Shown here one piece after another: positions 23,116-31,437 of a DNA stretch of 41,093 nucleotides. The stretch covers positions 1-41,093 of the forward strand of contig LSSH01000085.1 in NCBI GenBank assembly GCA_001595885.1, given 5' to 3'. The notes under the pieces were generated by a model. It saw only the letters and a program-made list of their open reading frames with translations. It was not told the origin of the DNA and ran no database searches. The stretch is from Candidatus Proteinoplasmatales archaeon SG8-5 (GTDB lineage Archaea; Thermoplasmatota; Thermoplasmata; SG8-5). How positions within the stretch are numbered: the stretch's first letter is position 1; every line of letters begins with the position of its first letter. A program made the translations under genes and the position numbers.

Positions 23116-24297
23116 CTACCTATGCGGCTCCCCCTCATACCATTCGATCGAATATTTGCGGAGCTCTTCCTTCTCCCAGACCTTTGACGTCTCCCTATCT
23201 TTGTCGATTATGAGAACTCGGTCCATGCAGCCCATGCACGGGTCGATGCCTGCAACGACTAACGGAATATCGGCGATGTTGGCGCCCTTGAGCGTGTGCT
23301 GCACGTTCAGGATGTTGGCCAGTGTCGGCGCCCTGACCTTAAGGCGTTCGGGTTTGTCGGTCCCGTTCGCACGAAGGTGGTGTATGTCCTCGCCCCTTGG
23401 GGCCTCTGTGTGGCTGGTCGCCTCCCCGGGACCGACCTTCTTCGGCACCTTGACCCGTATTTCTCCTGCTGGTAGATTTTGCATCATGTACTTGCACATT
23501 TTGATGGACTCTACGGTCTCAAGGGCGCGCACGACCACCTGGGCATGAACATCCAGCGTGTCACTTGTGATGACCTCGAAGGGCAGTTCTCCGTAGGCTG
23601 CGTAGGGATCGTCCTTCCTGACGTCTACCTTCACGTTGGAGGCCCTGAGCCTTGGACCGACCGCGCACAGTCGCTTTGCATCCTCGGTCGTCAGTATGCC
23701 TACGCCCTGGGTCCTCTTGAGGATGGTCTTCTCGTTCAGTGCAACCTTTACGTAGTAGTCCATCCTCTCCAACAATGCGTCCATGCCCCTGATGATCATT
23801 TGTTTCTGGGCGTCCGTGATGTCCCTCCGGACACCGCCAACACAGTTGTAGGCGTAATTCACTCGGTTGCCAGTCAAATGCTCGAGTATGTCCTGTACAA
23901 TCTCCCTGTCGTCCCACGAGTACATGAACAGAGTGTCAAAGCCCATCTCGTGGCCGGCCACTCCGAGCCATAACAGGTGGCTGTGTATCCTTTCCAGCTC
24001 GTTTACGAGGGTTCGCAGATACAGTCCGCGCGGCGGCGGGTCCGTGCCCAGCACGTATTCCGTGACCTGGCAGAAATTCGTAGTGTGGGTGAACGAACAT
24101 ATCCCGCAGATCCTCTCGGTGAGATACTGGTTCTGGACGTACGTCTTGGTCTCGGCGAGCTTCTCGATGCCGCGGTGGATGTGGCCTATCTTGATGTCGG
24201 CGTCAACGACCGTCTCGCCCTCGACCGTGATCATGAAACGCTCCGGTTCCTTCAGGGCCGGGTGCTGCGGCCCAATGGGTATCCTGACCTCGGCCAT
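23116..24297 (-). CDS. [NiFe] hydrogenase large subunit, group 4 type (HycE/EchE/NuoD-like)
   Basis: A 393-residue catalytic subunit. The four nickel-binding cysteines are present: RICGIC (C64, C67) and DPCMGC (C354, C357). The 49 kDa family signatures IPIGPQHPALKEPERF, DIKIGHIHRGIEKLAE and ELERIHSHLLWLG place it in group 4 rather than with uptake enzymes. A 33-residue tail after MDR (VLIIDKDRETSKVWEKEELR...) closely parallels the E. coli HycE extension removed by HycI, so cleavage after Arg360 is likely. One-base overlap (TGATG) with the preceding 30 kDa subunit. No membrane subunit gene is in the cluster. Confidence 0.93.
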   Translation of the reverse strand: MAEVRIPIGPQHPALKEPERFMITVEGETVVDADIKIGHIHRGIEKLAETKTYVQNQYLTERICGICSFTHTTNFCQVTEYVLGTDPPPRGLYLRTLVNELERIHSHLLWLGVAGHEMGFDTLFMYSWDDREIVQDILEHLTGNRVNYAYNCVGGVRRDITDAQKQMIIRGMDALLERMDYYVKVALNEKTILKRTQGVGILTTEDAKRLCAVGPRLRASNVKVDVRKDDPYAAYGELPFEVITSDTLDVHAQVVVRALETVESIKMCKYMMQNLPAGEIRVKVPKKVGPGEATSHTEAPRGEDIHHLRANGTDKPERLKVRAPTLANILNVQHTLKGANIADIPLVVAGIDPCMGCMDRVLIIDKDRETSKVWEKEELRKYSIEWYEGEPHR

Positions 24298-24776
24298 CAG
24301 GCATCACCCCCTTCGGTCGCTGGTGGTTCCGGTCGTCTTGGGTCGACCCAATCTTTCCTCAACGGAAAGCCTTTGTTGCCCCAGTTCTCGGGCAGGAGTA
24401 GCAATCGCATGTCCGGATGACCCTTGACCTTGACGCCCATCAACTCGCTTATCTCGCGCTCGTACAACACTGCCCCGGGTAAGATGGGTGTAATGGTGTT
24501 GACCGTGGGATCTGATTTTGGAAGCTTGACCCTGATGCTCATGAACGTCGTGTCGATGAAAACGTGATAGAGGAGTTCCAGTTCGTCACCGTTGTCAAAG
24601 GAGGTTATCGTAGAGATATGATAGGCCCCATACTGTTCCTTCAGATGTTTTACCACGCCCAACAGGTTCTCCCGTTTTGTGTTTATGTACACACGCCTTT
24701 CCTTGGGGCTTTCCACGCTGTCCACCATTGCACCAAGGCTGCCTGTCAGTTTCTGAACCATCTCCTGTGTTGTCAT
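24297..24776 (-). CDS. Hydrogenase 30 kDa subunit (NuoC/EchD-like)
   Basis: A 159-residue protein of the complex I 30 kDa family: YGAYHISTITSFDNGDELEL, then VLYEREISELMGVKVKGHPD and LPENWGNKGFPLRKDW, the standard signature region. It is a structural subunit that holds the large and small subunits together. GAAGGAGGGATG gives a strong ribosome binding site; the gap to the small-subunit stop is one base. Confidence 0.93.
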   Translation of the reverse strand: MTTQEMVQKLTGSLGAMVDSVESPKERRVYINTKRENLLGVVKHLKEQYGAYHISTITSFDNGDELELLYHVFIDTTFMSIRVKLPKSDPTVNTITPILPGAVLYEREISELMGVKVKGHPDMRLLLLPENWGNKGFPLRKDWVDPRRPEPPATEGGDA

Positions 24777-24777
24777 T

Positions 24778-25206
24778 TCATCCCTCCTTCAAGGCGGTGA
24801 GTAGTTTCACCACGCCATCGAGTATCGCCTCGGGCTTCGGCGGGCAGCCGGGAATGTACGCGTTCACGGGAATGACCTTGTCAATACCGCCTTCTACATT
24901 GTAACACCCGTCAAAAACTGCTCCGGAGATTCCGCACTCGCCGCAAACCACTACAAACTTCGGTTCGGGCATTTGCTCGTATATCCTTATCAATCGATCT
25001 TTCATCTGCGCGGTCACGGGTCCTGTGCACACTAGGACGTCAGCGTGTCTAGGTGTGCCCTGCAATAGGACCCCGAAACGTTCGGCGTCAAGCCTTGGCA
25101 TCAGCGCTGCCAGTATCTCAATATCGCATCCGTTACAACTCCCGCTGTTAAAATGCAGAACCCAAGGAGATTTAACACGGGACCATTTAACTAGGTTGTC
25201 GAGCAT
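24778..25206 (-). CDS. Hydrogenase small subunit (NuoB/EchC-like)
   Basis: A 142-residue subunit that binds the proximal [4Fe-4S] cluster. The four ligands are in GSCNGCDIE (two Cys), VCGECGISG and GCPPKPEAI. Its small size without a flavodoxin extension or distal clusters is that of the NuoB/EchC group. ATG 25206 is preferred, because GGAGGTG sits eight bases upstream and overlaps an alternative GTG at 25215. It is the first gene of the hydrogenase/hyp run. Confidence 0.93.
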   Translation of the reverse strand: MLDNLVKWSRVKSPWVLHFNSGSCNGCDIEILAALMPRLDAERFGVLLQGTPRHADVLVCTGPVTAQMKDRLIRIYEQMPEPKFVVVCGECGISGAVFDGCYNVEGGIDKVIPVNAYIPGCPPKPEAILDGVVKLLTALKEG

Positions 25207-25249
25207 CGATCGCACCTCCGGGTAAACCCGCCGAGTAAATGGATAGTTG

Positions 25250-25263
25250 TTAATTAATATTTG
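25250..25263 (-). promoter_or_regulatory. Hydrogenase operon promoter
   Basis: On the minus strand AAATATTAATTAAC (25250-25263) is a TATA-box candidate about 45 bases before the small-subunit start. It would give a leader of about 20 bases that includes GGAGGTG. Confidence 0.5.
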
Positions 25264-25330
25264 TCCCCTATTTGCATGATAACATTGCGATAATCAGAAA
25301 TACAAAGGTTTTTTACTGCGGTTATCATTA

Positions 25331-25654
25331 ATGCATTGTATGGGAATGGGTGTCGGTTATTTTGTTAGGGCGTTGCCGCTTCAGACCGATGAGGGTTCAG
25401 ACACGATATGCATCTACCTGATTATATTGGGTGCTATACTCATCGGCCTTTATCTCGGCCTGTACCTGTATAACAAGATGCTTGTCGGGAAGAGGAGGAA
25501 GCAGCATCCGTGCAGGTTCTGCGGACACATGGTCGACGCGGTGTCGGACTGCTGCAGCGCGCCCGTGGTTGAGAGGTTCATGACCGGTAAGTGCACTAAA
25601 TGCGGAAAGGAATGCAAGATCACGTGTGCAAGGTGCAAGAGACAGCTGACCTGA
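25331..25654 (+). CDS. Small membrane protein with Cys-rich zinc-ribbon tail
   Basis: A 107-residue protein with one transmembrane helix (about residues 27-48, ICIYLIILGAILIGLYLGLY) followed by a basic stretch and a cytoplasmic Cys-rich tail: PCRFCGHMV, DCCSAP, KCTKCGKECKITCARCKR. The cysteines suggest two zinc ribbons or knuckles. I do not recognise a named family. The start among several nearby ATGs is uncertain (25331, 25340, 25346). It is divergent from the hydrogenase operon and abuts the convergent ogg gene without a gap. Confidence 0.6.
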   Translation: MHCMGMGVGYFVRALPLQTDEGSDTICIYLIILGAILIGLYLGLYLYNKMLVGKRRKQHPCRFCGHMVDAVSDCCSAPVVERFMTGKCTKCGKECKITCARCKRQLT

Positions 25655-26311
25655 TCATTTGAATATCTCGCCCGTCTCCCTGCACCAGAGGACAATGTCC
25701 AGGTGGGCCATGGGTATACCGATTGAACGGGAGAACGCATCCATTTTCCTTTCTATTTCAAGGTATATCGATCTTGATAACGAGCTCGGGACCCCGTTAA
25801 TCACGCCCAATTCCTTTAGGTTTCTGAGGATGTGCCTGTCCAGTATTGCCAGGTCCTCGCCCTTGCCTATGTTCCTGAGGAAATGGCTCGCCTCCTTGAG
25901 ACCGAGCCCGGTCACGTTCTTGACAAGCCATTCCCTTGCTTCAAAGGCATCGGGCAAATCCTGAATAACACCCTTTATCGGCGTTCTACCCCCCGGACCG
26001 AACCGCTCCCTCGCCTCTGTAATCCTCTTAGCCTTCGTGTGCTTGAATCTCACCGGGTCGATGGCCGAGGACAGCTCATCGGCGTCCGCGTGATATAACA
26101 GGTCCTGGCTTACCATGTGTTCCACCTTGTCCCAGCATAGTCTTGCCTTGGATTGGGGCGTCAGAAGGCAGAATGTCAATTCGGCAAAGATGGTCTCCTC
26201 GCTGCCGCTCTTCCAAATCTCTCTGAACTCGTTCAATCTGGCCGTGATCTGTCCATGTCTAGCCTTATGGATAGTCCTGACCTCTTGAATCGCCTTTTCG
26301 TCGTAAGGCAT
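25655..26311 (-). CDS. ogg: Archaeal Ogg2-type N-glycosylase/DNA lyase
   Basis: A 218-residue helix-hairpin-helix DNA glycosylase removing 8-oxoguanine. The active region VTGLGLKEASHFLRNIGKGE provides the catalytic Lys, and AILDRHILRNL gives the catalytic Asp. The length and the short C-terminus ending in GEIFK are as in M. jannaschii-type Ogg2. It lies six bases downstream of rubrerythrin at the end of the oxidative-stress island, which fits repair of oxidised DNA. Confidence 0.88.
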   Translation of the reverse strand: MPYDEKAIQEVRTIHKARHGQITARLNEFREIWKSGSEETIFAELTFCLLTPQSKARLCWDKVEHMVSQDLLYHADADELSSAIDPVRFKHTKAKRITEARERFGPGGRTPIKGVIQDLPDAFEAREWLVKNVTGLGLKEASHFLRNIGKGEDLAILDRHILRNLKELGVINGVPSSLSRSIYLEIERKMDAFSRSIGIPMAHLDIVLWCRETGEIFK

Positions 26312-26317
26312 GACGGA

Positions 26318-26893
26318 TTACCAGTTCTCTGCAAGTAGCTCGAAGTGGGCTTGCGGGTGGGCGCAGGCCGGACACATGCCCGGGGCCTCGGGACCCTCGT
26401 GAAGGTAACCACAGTTTATGCAGCGCCAGACCACCGTCTCCTGCTTCTTGAACACGGTGCCGTTCTCGATGTTCTTCATCAGGCCCAAGTAACGGGCCTC
26501 GTGCTGCTTCTCGGCCACGGCAATGGCCTTGAAGGCGGCCGCTATCTCCGGGAACCCTTCCTCCTCCGCCGTCTCGGCGAAGCTCGGGTACATCTCGGTG
26601 TGCTCGTAGTTCTCCCCCTCGGCGGCGTGTCTCAGGTTCACGGCGGTGGTGTCGATGATGCCCGCGGGGAAATCCGCATTGACGTTCGCGGTTCCCCCCT
26701 CCAGGAACTTGTACAGGCGTTTGGCATGCTCCTTCTCCTGGTTGGCCGTCTCCTCGAACACCTCGGATATCTGGCGATAGCCCTCCTTCTTTGCCTTGCT
26801 TGCGTAGAAGGTGTAGCGGTTCCTCGCCTGAGATTCGCCGGCGAACGCGGTCAAAAGGTTCTTCTCCGTTTGCGTTCCTTTAAGATTTGCCAT
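26318..26893 (-). CDS. rbr: Rubrerythrin
   Basis: A 191-residue peroxide-reducing protein with an N-terminal four-helix diiron domain ([62 protein letters not shown]) and a C-terminal rubredoxin-like Fe(Cys)4 site ([28 protein letters not shown]). All diiron ligands are present. TAGGAGGAAA precedes the ATG. It reduces H2O2 to water using rubredoxin or a similar donor, several of which are encoded nearby. Confidence 0.95.
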   Translation of the reverse strand: MANLKGTQTEKNLLTAFAGESQARNRYTFYASKAKKEGYRQISEVFEETANQEKEHAKRLYKFLEGGTANVNADFPAGIIDTTAVNLRHAAEGENYEHTEMYPSFAETAEEEGFPEIAAAFKAIAVAEKQHEARYLGLMKNIENGTVFKKQETVVWRCINCGYLHEGPEAPGMCPACAHPQAHFELLAENW

Positions 26894-26904
26894 TTTTTTT
26901 CCTC

Positions 26905-27321
26905 CTATAAGGTTATATCCTTTTGCCTCAGGTAATCGCCGAACTCCTTATCCACGCCTTTGATGTGATTGATCAGCCAATTGACCAAGAAGACGTTGAC
27001 GGATTCGGCCAGGGCGCCCGTGGCACCCTCCTCCTCGAAGTCCTCGACCAACCTGTTAAGGGAGTCCTTGAACACGCCGTGCTGCTCCCTGTGGGCACCG
27101 AGACCGGGGTATGTCAATTCGGTCATGTGCTTCTCCTCGGTGGAAAAATGGAAGTCCGTATAATCTATCAGGAAGTCCAGGGTTTTCATGATTTGGGATG
27201 TTCCCTGGGTGACCTCTATAGCCTCGGAGAGTTCGCGCAGCCGCTGTATCAGCATCTTATGCTGTTCGTCAATCAACTCAACTCCCACGGATAGATTCGA
27301 ATCCCATTCGATCGAAACCAT
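26905..27321 (-). CDS. Bacteriohemerythrin
   Basis: A 138-residue oxygen-binding diiron protein starting [20 protein letters not shown]. Ligands are in [21 protein letters not shown] and [10 protein letters not shown], the full hemerythrin set. ATG 27321 has GGGGGG eight bases upstream; a TTG at 27342 is a weaker alternative. On the minus strand an AATGAATAAATAATG stretch about 55-70 bases upstream suggests an own promoter. It may deliver or scavenge O2 for the neighbouring enzymes. Confidence 0.93.
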   Translation of the reverse strand: MVSIEWDSNLSVGVELIDEQHKMLIQRLRELSEAIEVTQGTSQIMKTLDFLIDYTDFHFSTEEKHMTELTYPGLGAHREQHGVFKDSLNRLVEDFEEEGATGALAESVNVFLVNWLINHIKGVDKEFGDYLRQKDITL

Positions 27322-27402
27322 AGATTGCCCCCCGTTGACCAATTACCTGAGTTTATGCCTACAGCTAGGTCTTTCGCATTATTTATTCATTTACCCGAAC
27401 GA

Positions 27403-27585
27403 CTATTCCATCTCTATGGCGCCCACCGGGCATGCGGATTCGCATGCACCGCACTCGATGCACTCGTCTGGGTTGACGACGTGGGCCTTGCCGTCCTTAA
27501 TCTCGAAGACCTTAGGGTCAGCGGGACAAACATCGTAGCATTCCCCCGCCCCTTCGCATTTGGCTTGGTCGATTTTCGGTGGCAT
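27403..27585 (-). CDS. Small 7Fe-type ferredoxin
   Basis: A 60-residue ferredoxin. The second motif CIECGACESACP is a normal [4Fe-4S] site. The first, CEGAGECYDVCP, has Ala in place of the second Cys, so it should hold a [3Fe-4S] or a labile cluster. ATG 27585 follows GGTGA at proper spacing. It is a likely electron donor for the redox enzymes of the island. Confidence 0.9.
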   Translation of the reverse strand: MPPKIDQAKCEGAGECYDVCPADPKVFEIKDGKAHVVNPDECIECGACESACPVGAIEME

Positions 27586-27611
27586 TATTTCACCTAACCC
27601 AGAGGTATATT

Positions 27612-28517
27612 TCAAACCTTTAATAGGTTTTCCCTTTTGACAAAATATATCTTCTCCATGTGGTGGGGGTGATAGCGCTTCTTCGCTTCCCTCAGACCTC
27701 TTATTCCGAGGTCTGACTCGCGGTTGATGTACCTGTAATCCGAGGATATGGTCTTCGCGGCCTCGTTGTTGATGGCCTGGTAGATGCCGTCGAAATCCGG
27801 CATGGCCTTCTCGATGTGAATGACCGCCGTCTCCGGATTCATCTCCTCGTAGACTGAAATCGCCTCTATCTCATGATTCATCCTGATAGCGATGCCGGAT
27901 AGGCACAGCTCGAAGAAATTGTCCATTGAGTACATCACCGCGATCCTCTCGTTCTCAAGCATCTGGTTGGAGGCACAGTCCCTCCACAGACACCATTTCC
28001 TGATGAAGGTCATTACCTCGTCGAAGTTCGAGGCTGCAATTGGCTCGACCGTGTGCTCATATTTCCTGTTATACCTGTTCAGGCGGTTGCGTATCTTCAG
28101 ATAATTCTTGCCCGCCAGCTCTGCCAGGTCCGATGCCAGGTATACGTAGTCATAATAATCCCTGTTCGGTTGAAATTTTAAATCCGGATGTATGCCCGAT
28201 ATCCATTCCTTTGTCGGTTCCTCAATGCCCACTATCGACCGGATTCTCCCGTTCGCCTTGGCAAGCTCGATTATGTCGTTCAATGAATCGGCGTTCGGCC
28301 GCCCGATCGGCGGTCTCAGCCTGACCTCGTCCTCGAACTCCGTGCTTATCAAAAGGTGGTCATCGCGGTCGATGAACTTCACGTCCACGTAATGGAGCCA
28401 GCTGACCAGTGTCGTGAACACGGTCTCGCTGTGGCGGGGCGGATTATTGGCATATATCCTTTCGAAGATCTCCTTGTGTTCCAGTTTCAGGGGTTCGAAG
28501 TCGTCCAGCGAGAGCAT
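27612..28517 (-). CDS. DUF2156-type (phosphatidylglycerol lysyltransferase C-terminal-like) protein
   Basis: A 301-residue protein with two GNAT-like halves: LSLDDFEPLKLEHKEIFERI at the start, then YYDYVYLASDLAELAGKNYL with KIRNRLNRYNRKYEH, and IHIEKAMPDFDGIYQAINNE near the end. The L-x-G-K-x-x-x-x-x-R-N-x-x-N/R pattern is that of DUF2156 / LPG-synthase C-terminal proteins, aminoacyl-tRNA-dependent transferases or relatives. No membrane segments are present. ATG 28517 follows CGGAGG and lies one base after the GNAT stop. Its role in a redox island is unclear. Confidence 0.8.
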   Translation of the reverse strand: MLSLDDFEPLKLEHKEIFERIYANNPPRHSETVFTTLVSWLHYVDVKFIDRDDHLLISTEFEDEVRLRPPIGRPNADSLNDIIELAKANGRIRSIVGIEEPTKEWISGIHPDLKFQPNRDYYDYVYLASDLAELAGKNYLKIRNRLNRYNRKYEHTVEPIAASNFDEVMTFIRKWCLWRDCASNQMLENERIAVMYSMDNFFELCLSGIAIRMNHEIEAISVYEEMNPETAVIHIEKAMPDFDGIYQAINNEAAKTISSDYRYINRESDLGIRGLREAKKRYHPHHMEKIYFVKRENLLKV

Positions 28518-28518
28518 G

Positions 28519-28935
28519 TCATTCCTCCGGTTCGAAGACCATGGGCTCTCCTGGAAGCTCTTTGAAACCGAGGGGCGTGTAAAACTCCCTGGTCCCGGGT
28601 TCTGCCACCAGGCCAATCCAGCACAATCCCCTTCTCACGCAGTGGTCGACGAGCGCCCTGATGATGTCGTGGCCGATGCCCAAGCCGCGCCATTCCTGCA
28701 GCACGGCAACGTCCTGTATCCATGCGTCCGATGTACCGTCGGATATTACCCTGCCCATACCCACGGCCTTTCCTGCCGCGTTCACCGCGACCGCGAAGGC
28801 AAAGCTGCCCTCGATTATTGACTCGATGCTTTCCGGTGGATAATGTTCCTTCCACCAGCCGCCTGCCTCGTATAGTTCGATGATCTCTTCCTCAGGCCAG
28901 GCATCCACCAGTTGTATCTTCACGTCCTCTTGCAC
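28519..28935 (-). CDS. GNAT family N-acetyltransferase
   Basis: A 138-residue single GNAT domain. Motif A is VLQEWRGLGIGHDIIRALVD (Q-x-x-G-x-G), with AGKAVGMGRVISDG before it and TREFYTPLGFKEL closing the fold. It starts at GTG 28935. The acceptor is unknown; small GNATs of this type acetylate amines or protein N-termini. It is embedded in the redox island between the rhodanese fusion and the DUF2156 gene. Confidence 0.9.
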   Translation of the reverse strand: MQEDVKIQLVDAWPEEEIIELYEAGGWWKEHYPPESIESIIEGSFAFAVAVNAAGKAVGMGRVISDGTSDAWIQDVAVLQEWRGLGIGHDIIRALVDHCVRRGLCWIGLVAEPGTREFYTPLGFKELPGEPMVFEPEE

Positions 28936-28944
28936 CGGAACACC

Positions 28945-29535
28945 CTATTTCATGACCTCGTAGAATTCCTCATACGGCATTTTGGACAGGTTCTCGGGCA
29001 ACCGGTTGAACACTTCCTCGAACTCGGGTATCCTGTGTGAACGCTCGTGCACCTCTTTGGACTCCCAGAATGTTAAGAGGATGAACTTCACGGGTTGGAA
29101 ATCAAGGTCGCTGGTGTCCCCGGGTATGCAGCTGCCCACCGCCGACACGCCCGATAACCTCAGGACCTTGGAGCCGAGGAAACCGTCGTAAGCCTCGGTG
29201 GCCCTGCACAACTGCATTGCCTTCTCAATGAACTCATTCTCCTGGTCCGGCTTGATCTCCACGTAATTGGCCGCGCAGACCATTGGCTTTGACGTCCATT
29301 CCATAACCTCCGCCTCTTCCGGGTTGATCAGCGTGAATGGTATTCCGAACGCCTCCAATTTCCGGCCTGCCAGCTCAGAGCGGTGGCCGGTGTTGCAGTA
29401 GATCGATACCTCCCTTTCCCTCAAGAGGTCCTGCCAATATTCCAGGTCATAATGCGGGATGTTGACGGAGCCTTTCACGTGGCCCATGACGAATTCCTCC
29501 CTGGACCTCACGTCCACAATCAGTTTTCCTGTCAT
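28945..29535 (-). CDS. Rhodanese / ABM-like fusion protein
   Basis: A 196-residue protein with an N-terminal rhodanese domain (LIVDVRSREEFVMGHVKGSV, then the active-site loop IYCNTGHRS) and a C-terminal segment from about residue 90 (ANYVEIKPDQENEFIEKAMQ, FQPVKFILLTFWESKEVHER) that resembles an ABM (antibiotic biosynthesis monooxygenase / EthD-like) dimeric barrel. Rhodaneses carry sulfane sulfur; ABM-like domains act on quinones or haem. The fusion suggests a persulfide-linked redox role, which is inference. Confidence 0.82.
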   Translation of the reverse strand: MTGKLIVDVRSREEFVMGHVKGSVNIPHYDLEYWQDLLREREVSIYCNTGHRSELAGRKLEAFGIPFTLINPEEAEVMEWTSKPMVCAANYVEIKPDQENEFIEKAMQLCRATEAYDGFLGSKVLRLSGVSAVGSCIPGDTSDLDFQPVKFILLTFWESKEVHERSHRIPEFEEVFNRLPENLSKMPYEEFYEVMK

Positions 29536-29544
29536 GGGCTCACC

Positions 29545-30045
29545 TCACATGAACCGCTCGAAACGGTCCTTCTTTGCCTTGCATATCGGACAGACTGCAG
29601 GCGGTTCCTCCTTTGCCGCCAGGTATCCGCACACTCGGCATCTCCATACTGGATAGCTCAACTTCTCACTCCCTTGTACCTTTATCTCGGTCGATCTGAA
29701 CTGCGGTCTTGTATCCCGGTCCGGCGACCGCCTTTCCGGGATTGGTTCGGGGGATTTCTCACCGTCAGCGATCTCCTGCGAAACGTATAAAGCGCAATAG
29801 CACGCACCAAAATCGTTCAGGTCCTGGTCCCGGTAATCGCAGGGGCATATTACATCGATGTCCTCGTCCTTATCCCCAGCCGCCAACCTGCAAGGGCAGG
29901 CCCAATATCCGTACCTCTCCTGATTGATGAGGAGGCTCCTCACCAGGTCCCTGGCGAATCCCACGTCAGGATTCAGGTTGTATCCAGACTTATCTGCCTC
30001 GTTCTTAAGCCTGTTATGGATTATGTCAACCTTTTCGTCGGTCAT
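29545..30045 (-). CDS. Ferredoxin:thioredoxin reductase catalytic chain fused to rubredoxin-like domain
   Basis: A 166-residue protein. Residues about 1-95 match FTR beta: [18 protein letters not shown] and GACYCALY supply the [4Fe-4S] ligands and the active disulfide. A charged Pro/Arg-rich linker follows, then a rubredoxin-like Fe(Cys)4 domain ([31 protein letters not shown]). FTR reduces thioredoxin or glutaredoxin disulfides with ferredoxin electrons; the fused rubredoxin would add a one-electron entry. ATG 30045 is chosen because the family begins near MTDEKVD. The glutaredoxin gene lies five bases upstream. Confidence 0.9.
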   Translation of the reverse strand: MTDEKVDIIHNRLKNEADKSGYNLNPDVGFARDLVRSLLINQERYGYWACPCRLAAGDKDEDIDVICPCDYRDQDLNDFGACYCALYVSQEIADGEKSPEPIPERRSPDRDTRPQFRSTEIKVQGSEKLSYPVWRCRVCGYLAAKEEPPAVCPICKAKKDRFERFM

Positions 30046-30050
30046 CTCGC

Positions 30051-30329
30051 TCAACCGATCGCCTCTTTGATCTGGTCCTCCTTGTAACCGACTATGCAAT
30101 GCTCATCGTTGATGACGAGGGTGGGGAATGAGCATGCCGGGTTCCATCGCTTGACCTCGCCCATGATCGCCTCCTTCTCCTCCGAACCGGCTTGGTCGAC
30201 AAAAATGTAGTCGTACGCAACCCCCAGGTCGTCCAACAGTTGCTTGGTCTTCTTACACCAGATGCAGGTGCTCAGTGCGAACAGCCTGAACTTGCCCTTG
30301 TCCTCGCCCTCTACATGCTCATATTTCAT
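30051..30329 (-). CDS. Glutaredoxin-like protein
   Basis: A 92-residue thioredoxin-fold protein with the redox motif [14 protein letters not shown] and a cis-Pro loop [11 protein letters not shown], then [18 protein letters not shown] precedes two adjacent ATGs; the second (30329) is better spaced. It probably receives electrons from the FTR-rubredoxin fusion encoded next, replacing glutathione-based reduction. Confidence 0.9.
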   Translation of the reverse strand: MKYEHVEGEDKGKFRLFALSTCIWCKKTKQLLDDLGVAYDYIFVDQAGSEEKEAIMGEVKRWNPACSFPTLVINDEHCIVGYKEDQIKEAIG

Positions 30330-30358
30330 CATATCACCTTCTATCAATCTTGAACTCC

Positions 30359-30916
30359 TCAATGTTTATATGTGTTGATGTGAACGAATTCCTTAAAGGC
30401 CTTCCTTTCCGGCCTCTCTGTTTCCGCCTCAATCTGTTGCCCGGACATCAACGGATTAACCTCGTCCGACTTCCCGCCGACAATGACGAGCGTGATGACG
30501 TTCATCTCGTCCGGGATGTCAAGTATTTCCCGCGTCTTCCTCGGGCTGAAACCGGCGATGGGGTGCGCCACCAGGCCCAATTCGGTGGCCCTAAGGATGA
30601 GGAAGGCAGTGGCCATGCCCGTGTCGAAGAGGTAGTACTCCCTGTCCCTGATGACGTAGTCGTCGTCCTTCTTGCTGAACACGGCGATAATCATCGACGC
30701 GGCCTGTGCCCACTCGTTGCCCTTAGAGAGGGCGCCGTGCATCCTTTCCAGGATTTCAGCGTCGTGGACGAACACGTATTGCCAGGGCTGGTGGTTGAAA
30801 CATGAGGCTGATAACTGTGCGTGTCTTGCTAGGTCGTGAATTAGGTTCTCGTTTATCTCGACCGGCTCCAAAGAGCGGTACGCCCTCCTCTTCTCTATGG
30901 CCTCTTTCACGTCCAA
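30359..30916 (-). CDS. Nitroreductase-family flavoprotein
   Basis: A 185-residue FMN enzyme: VKEAIEKRRAYRSLEPVEIN binds FMN phosphate, SASCFNHQPWQYVFV is the second FMN loop, and GLVAHPIAGFSPRKTREILD is the family's late motif. TTG 30916 seems to be the start, with TGAGG upstream; GTG two codons on is an alternative. Substrate and electron donor cannot be read from sequence. Confidence 0.92.
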   Translation of the reverse strand: MDVKEAIEKRRAYRSLEPVEINENLIHDLARHAQLSASCFNHQPWQYVFVHDAEILERMHGALSKGNEWAQAASMIIAVFSKKDDDYVIRDREYYLFDTGMATAFLILRATELGLVAHPIAGFSPRKTREILDIPDEMNVITLVIVGGKSDEVNPLMSGQQIEAETERPERKAFKEFVHINTYKH

Positions 30917-30925
30917 AGCGATGCC

Positions 30926-31426
30926 TCACAATGATCTTTGAAATATCCATGGACCTCCGCTTCTCAGGCTTTGGAGGTTTATGTCAAGAAGCTCAATATG
31001 CTCCTTCTCGAAATCTGCCAACCTGTGGAACAGCTGGCGTATGTTATCGTCGTCCGTTATCTTCAAGTTATTGGCGTAGAAGGCCATGGACCTCTTCTCT
31101 ACCATTATGGCGTACTCAAGAGCCTTCTCGGGATCGCTGTCCCTGAAGACCCCGGGCAGCTCGTCCACGACGAACATCTCGCTCTTGCCCTCGATCGAAA
31201 CATCTATCTGCTCTGTGTCGTCGAACTCATCCAGCCTGTCAAGCTGGCGGTCGTACTCCTCCTCCAGCCACCTGATGTGGTCGACCTCCATGTTCACCAG
31301 GTGGGATATCATCTTCTGACCGGCCCTGTTCCTGACGAAGGAGCGCATATTGTTGTAGAACTCGTATCCGAACTGCTCGATATCGATGGCCTGTTTGATT
31401 ATGGCCAGTGAGGTGTCGATGCCCAT
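30926..31426 (-). CDS. Ferritin-fold diiron protein (rubrerythrin-like, no rubredoxin)
   Basis: A 166-residue four-helix protein with the full rubrerythrin-type ligand set: AIDIEQFGYEFY (Glu), NMEVDHIRWL (ExxH), AIMVEKRSMAFY (Glu), ADFEKEHIELL (ExxH). An acidic insert of about 35 residues separates the two halves. No rubredoxin domain is present, so electrons must come from a separate donor, such as the rubredoxin at 34735. Likely a peroxidase or iron-handling protein. Confidence 0.85.
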   Translation of the reverse strand: MGIDTSLAIIKQAIDIEQFGYEFYNNMRSFVRNRAGQKMISHLVNMEVDHIRWLEEEYDRQLDRLDEFDDTEQIDVSIEGKSEMFVVDELPGVFRDSDPEKALEYAIMVEKRSMAFYANNLKITDDDNIRQLFHRLADFEKEHIELLDINLQSLRSGGPWIFQRSL

Positions 31427-31437
31427 TTATGCTCCCC

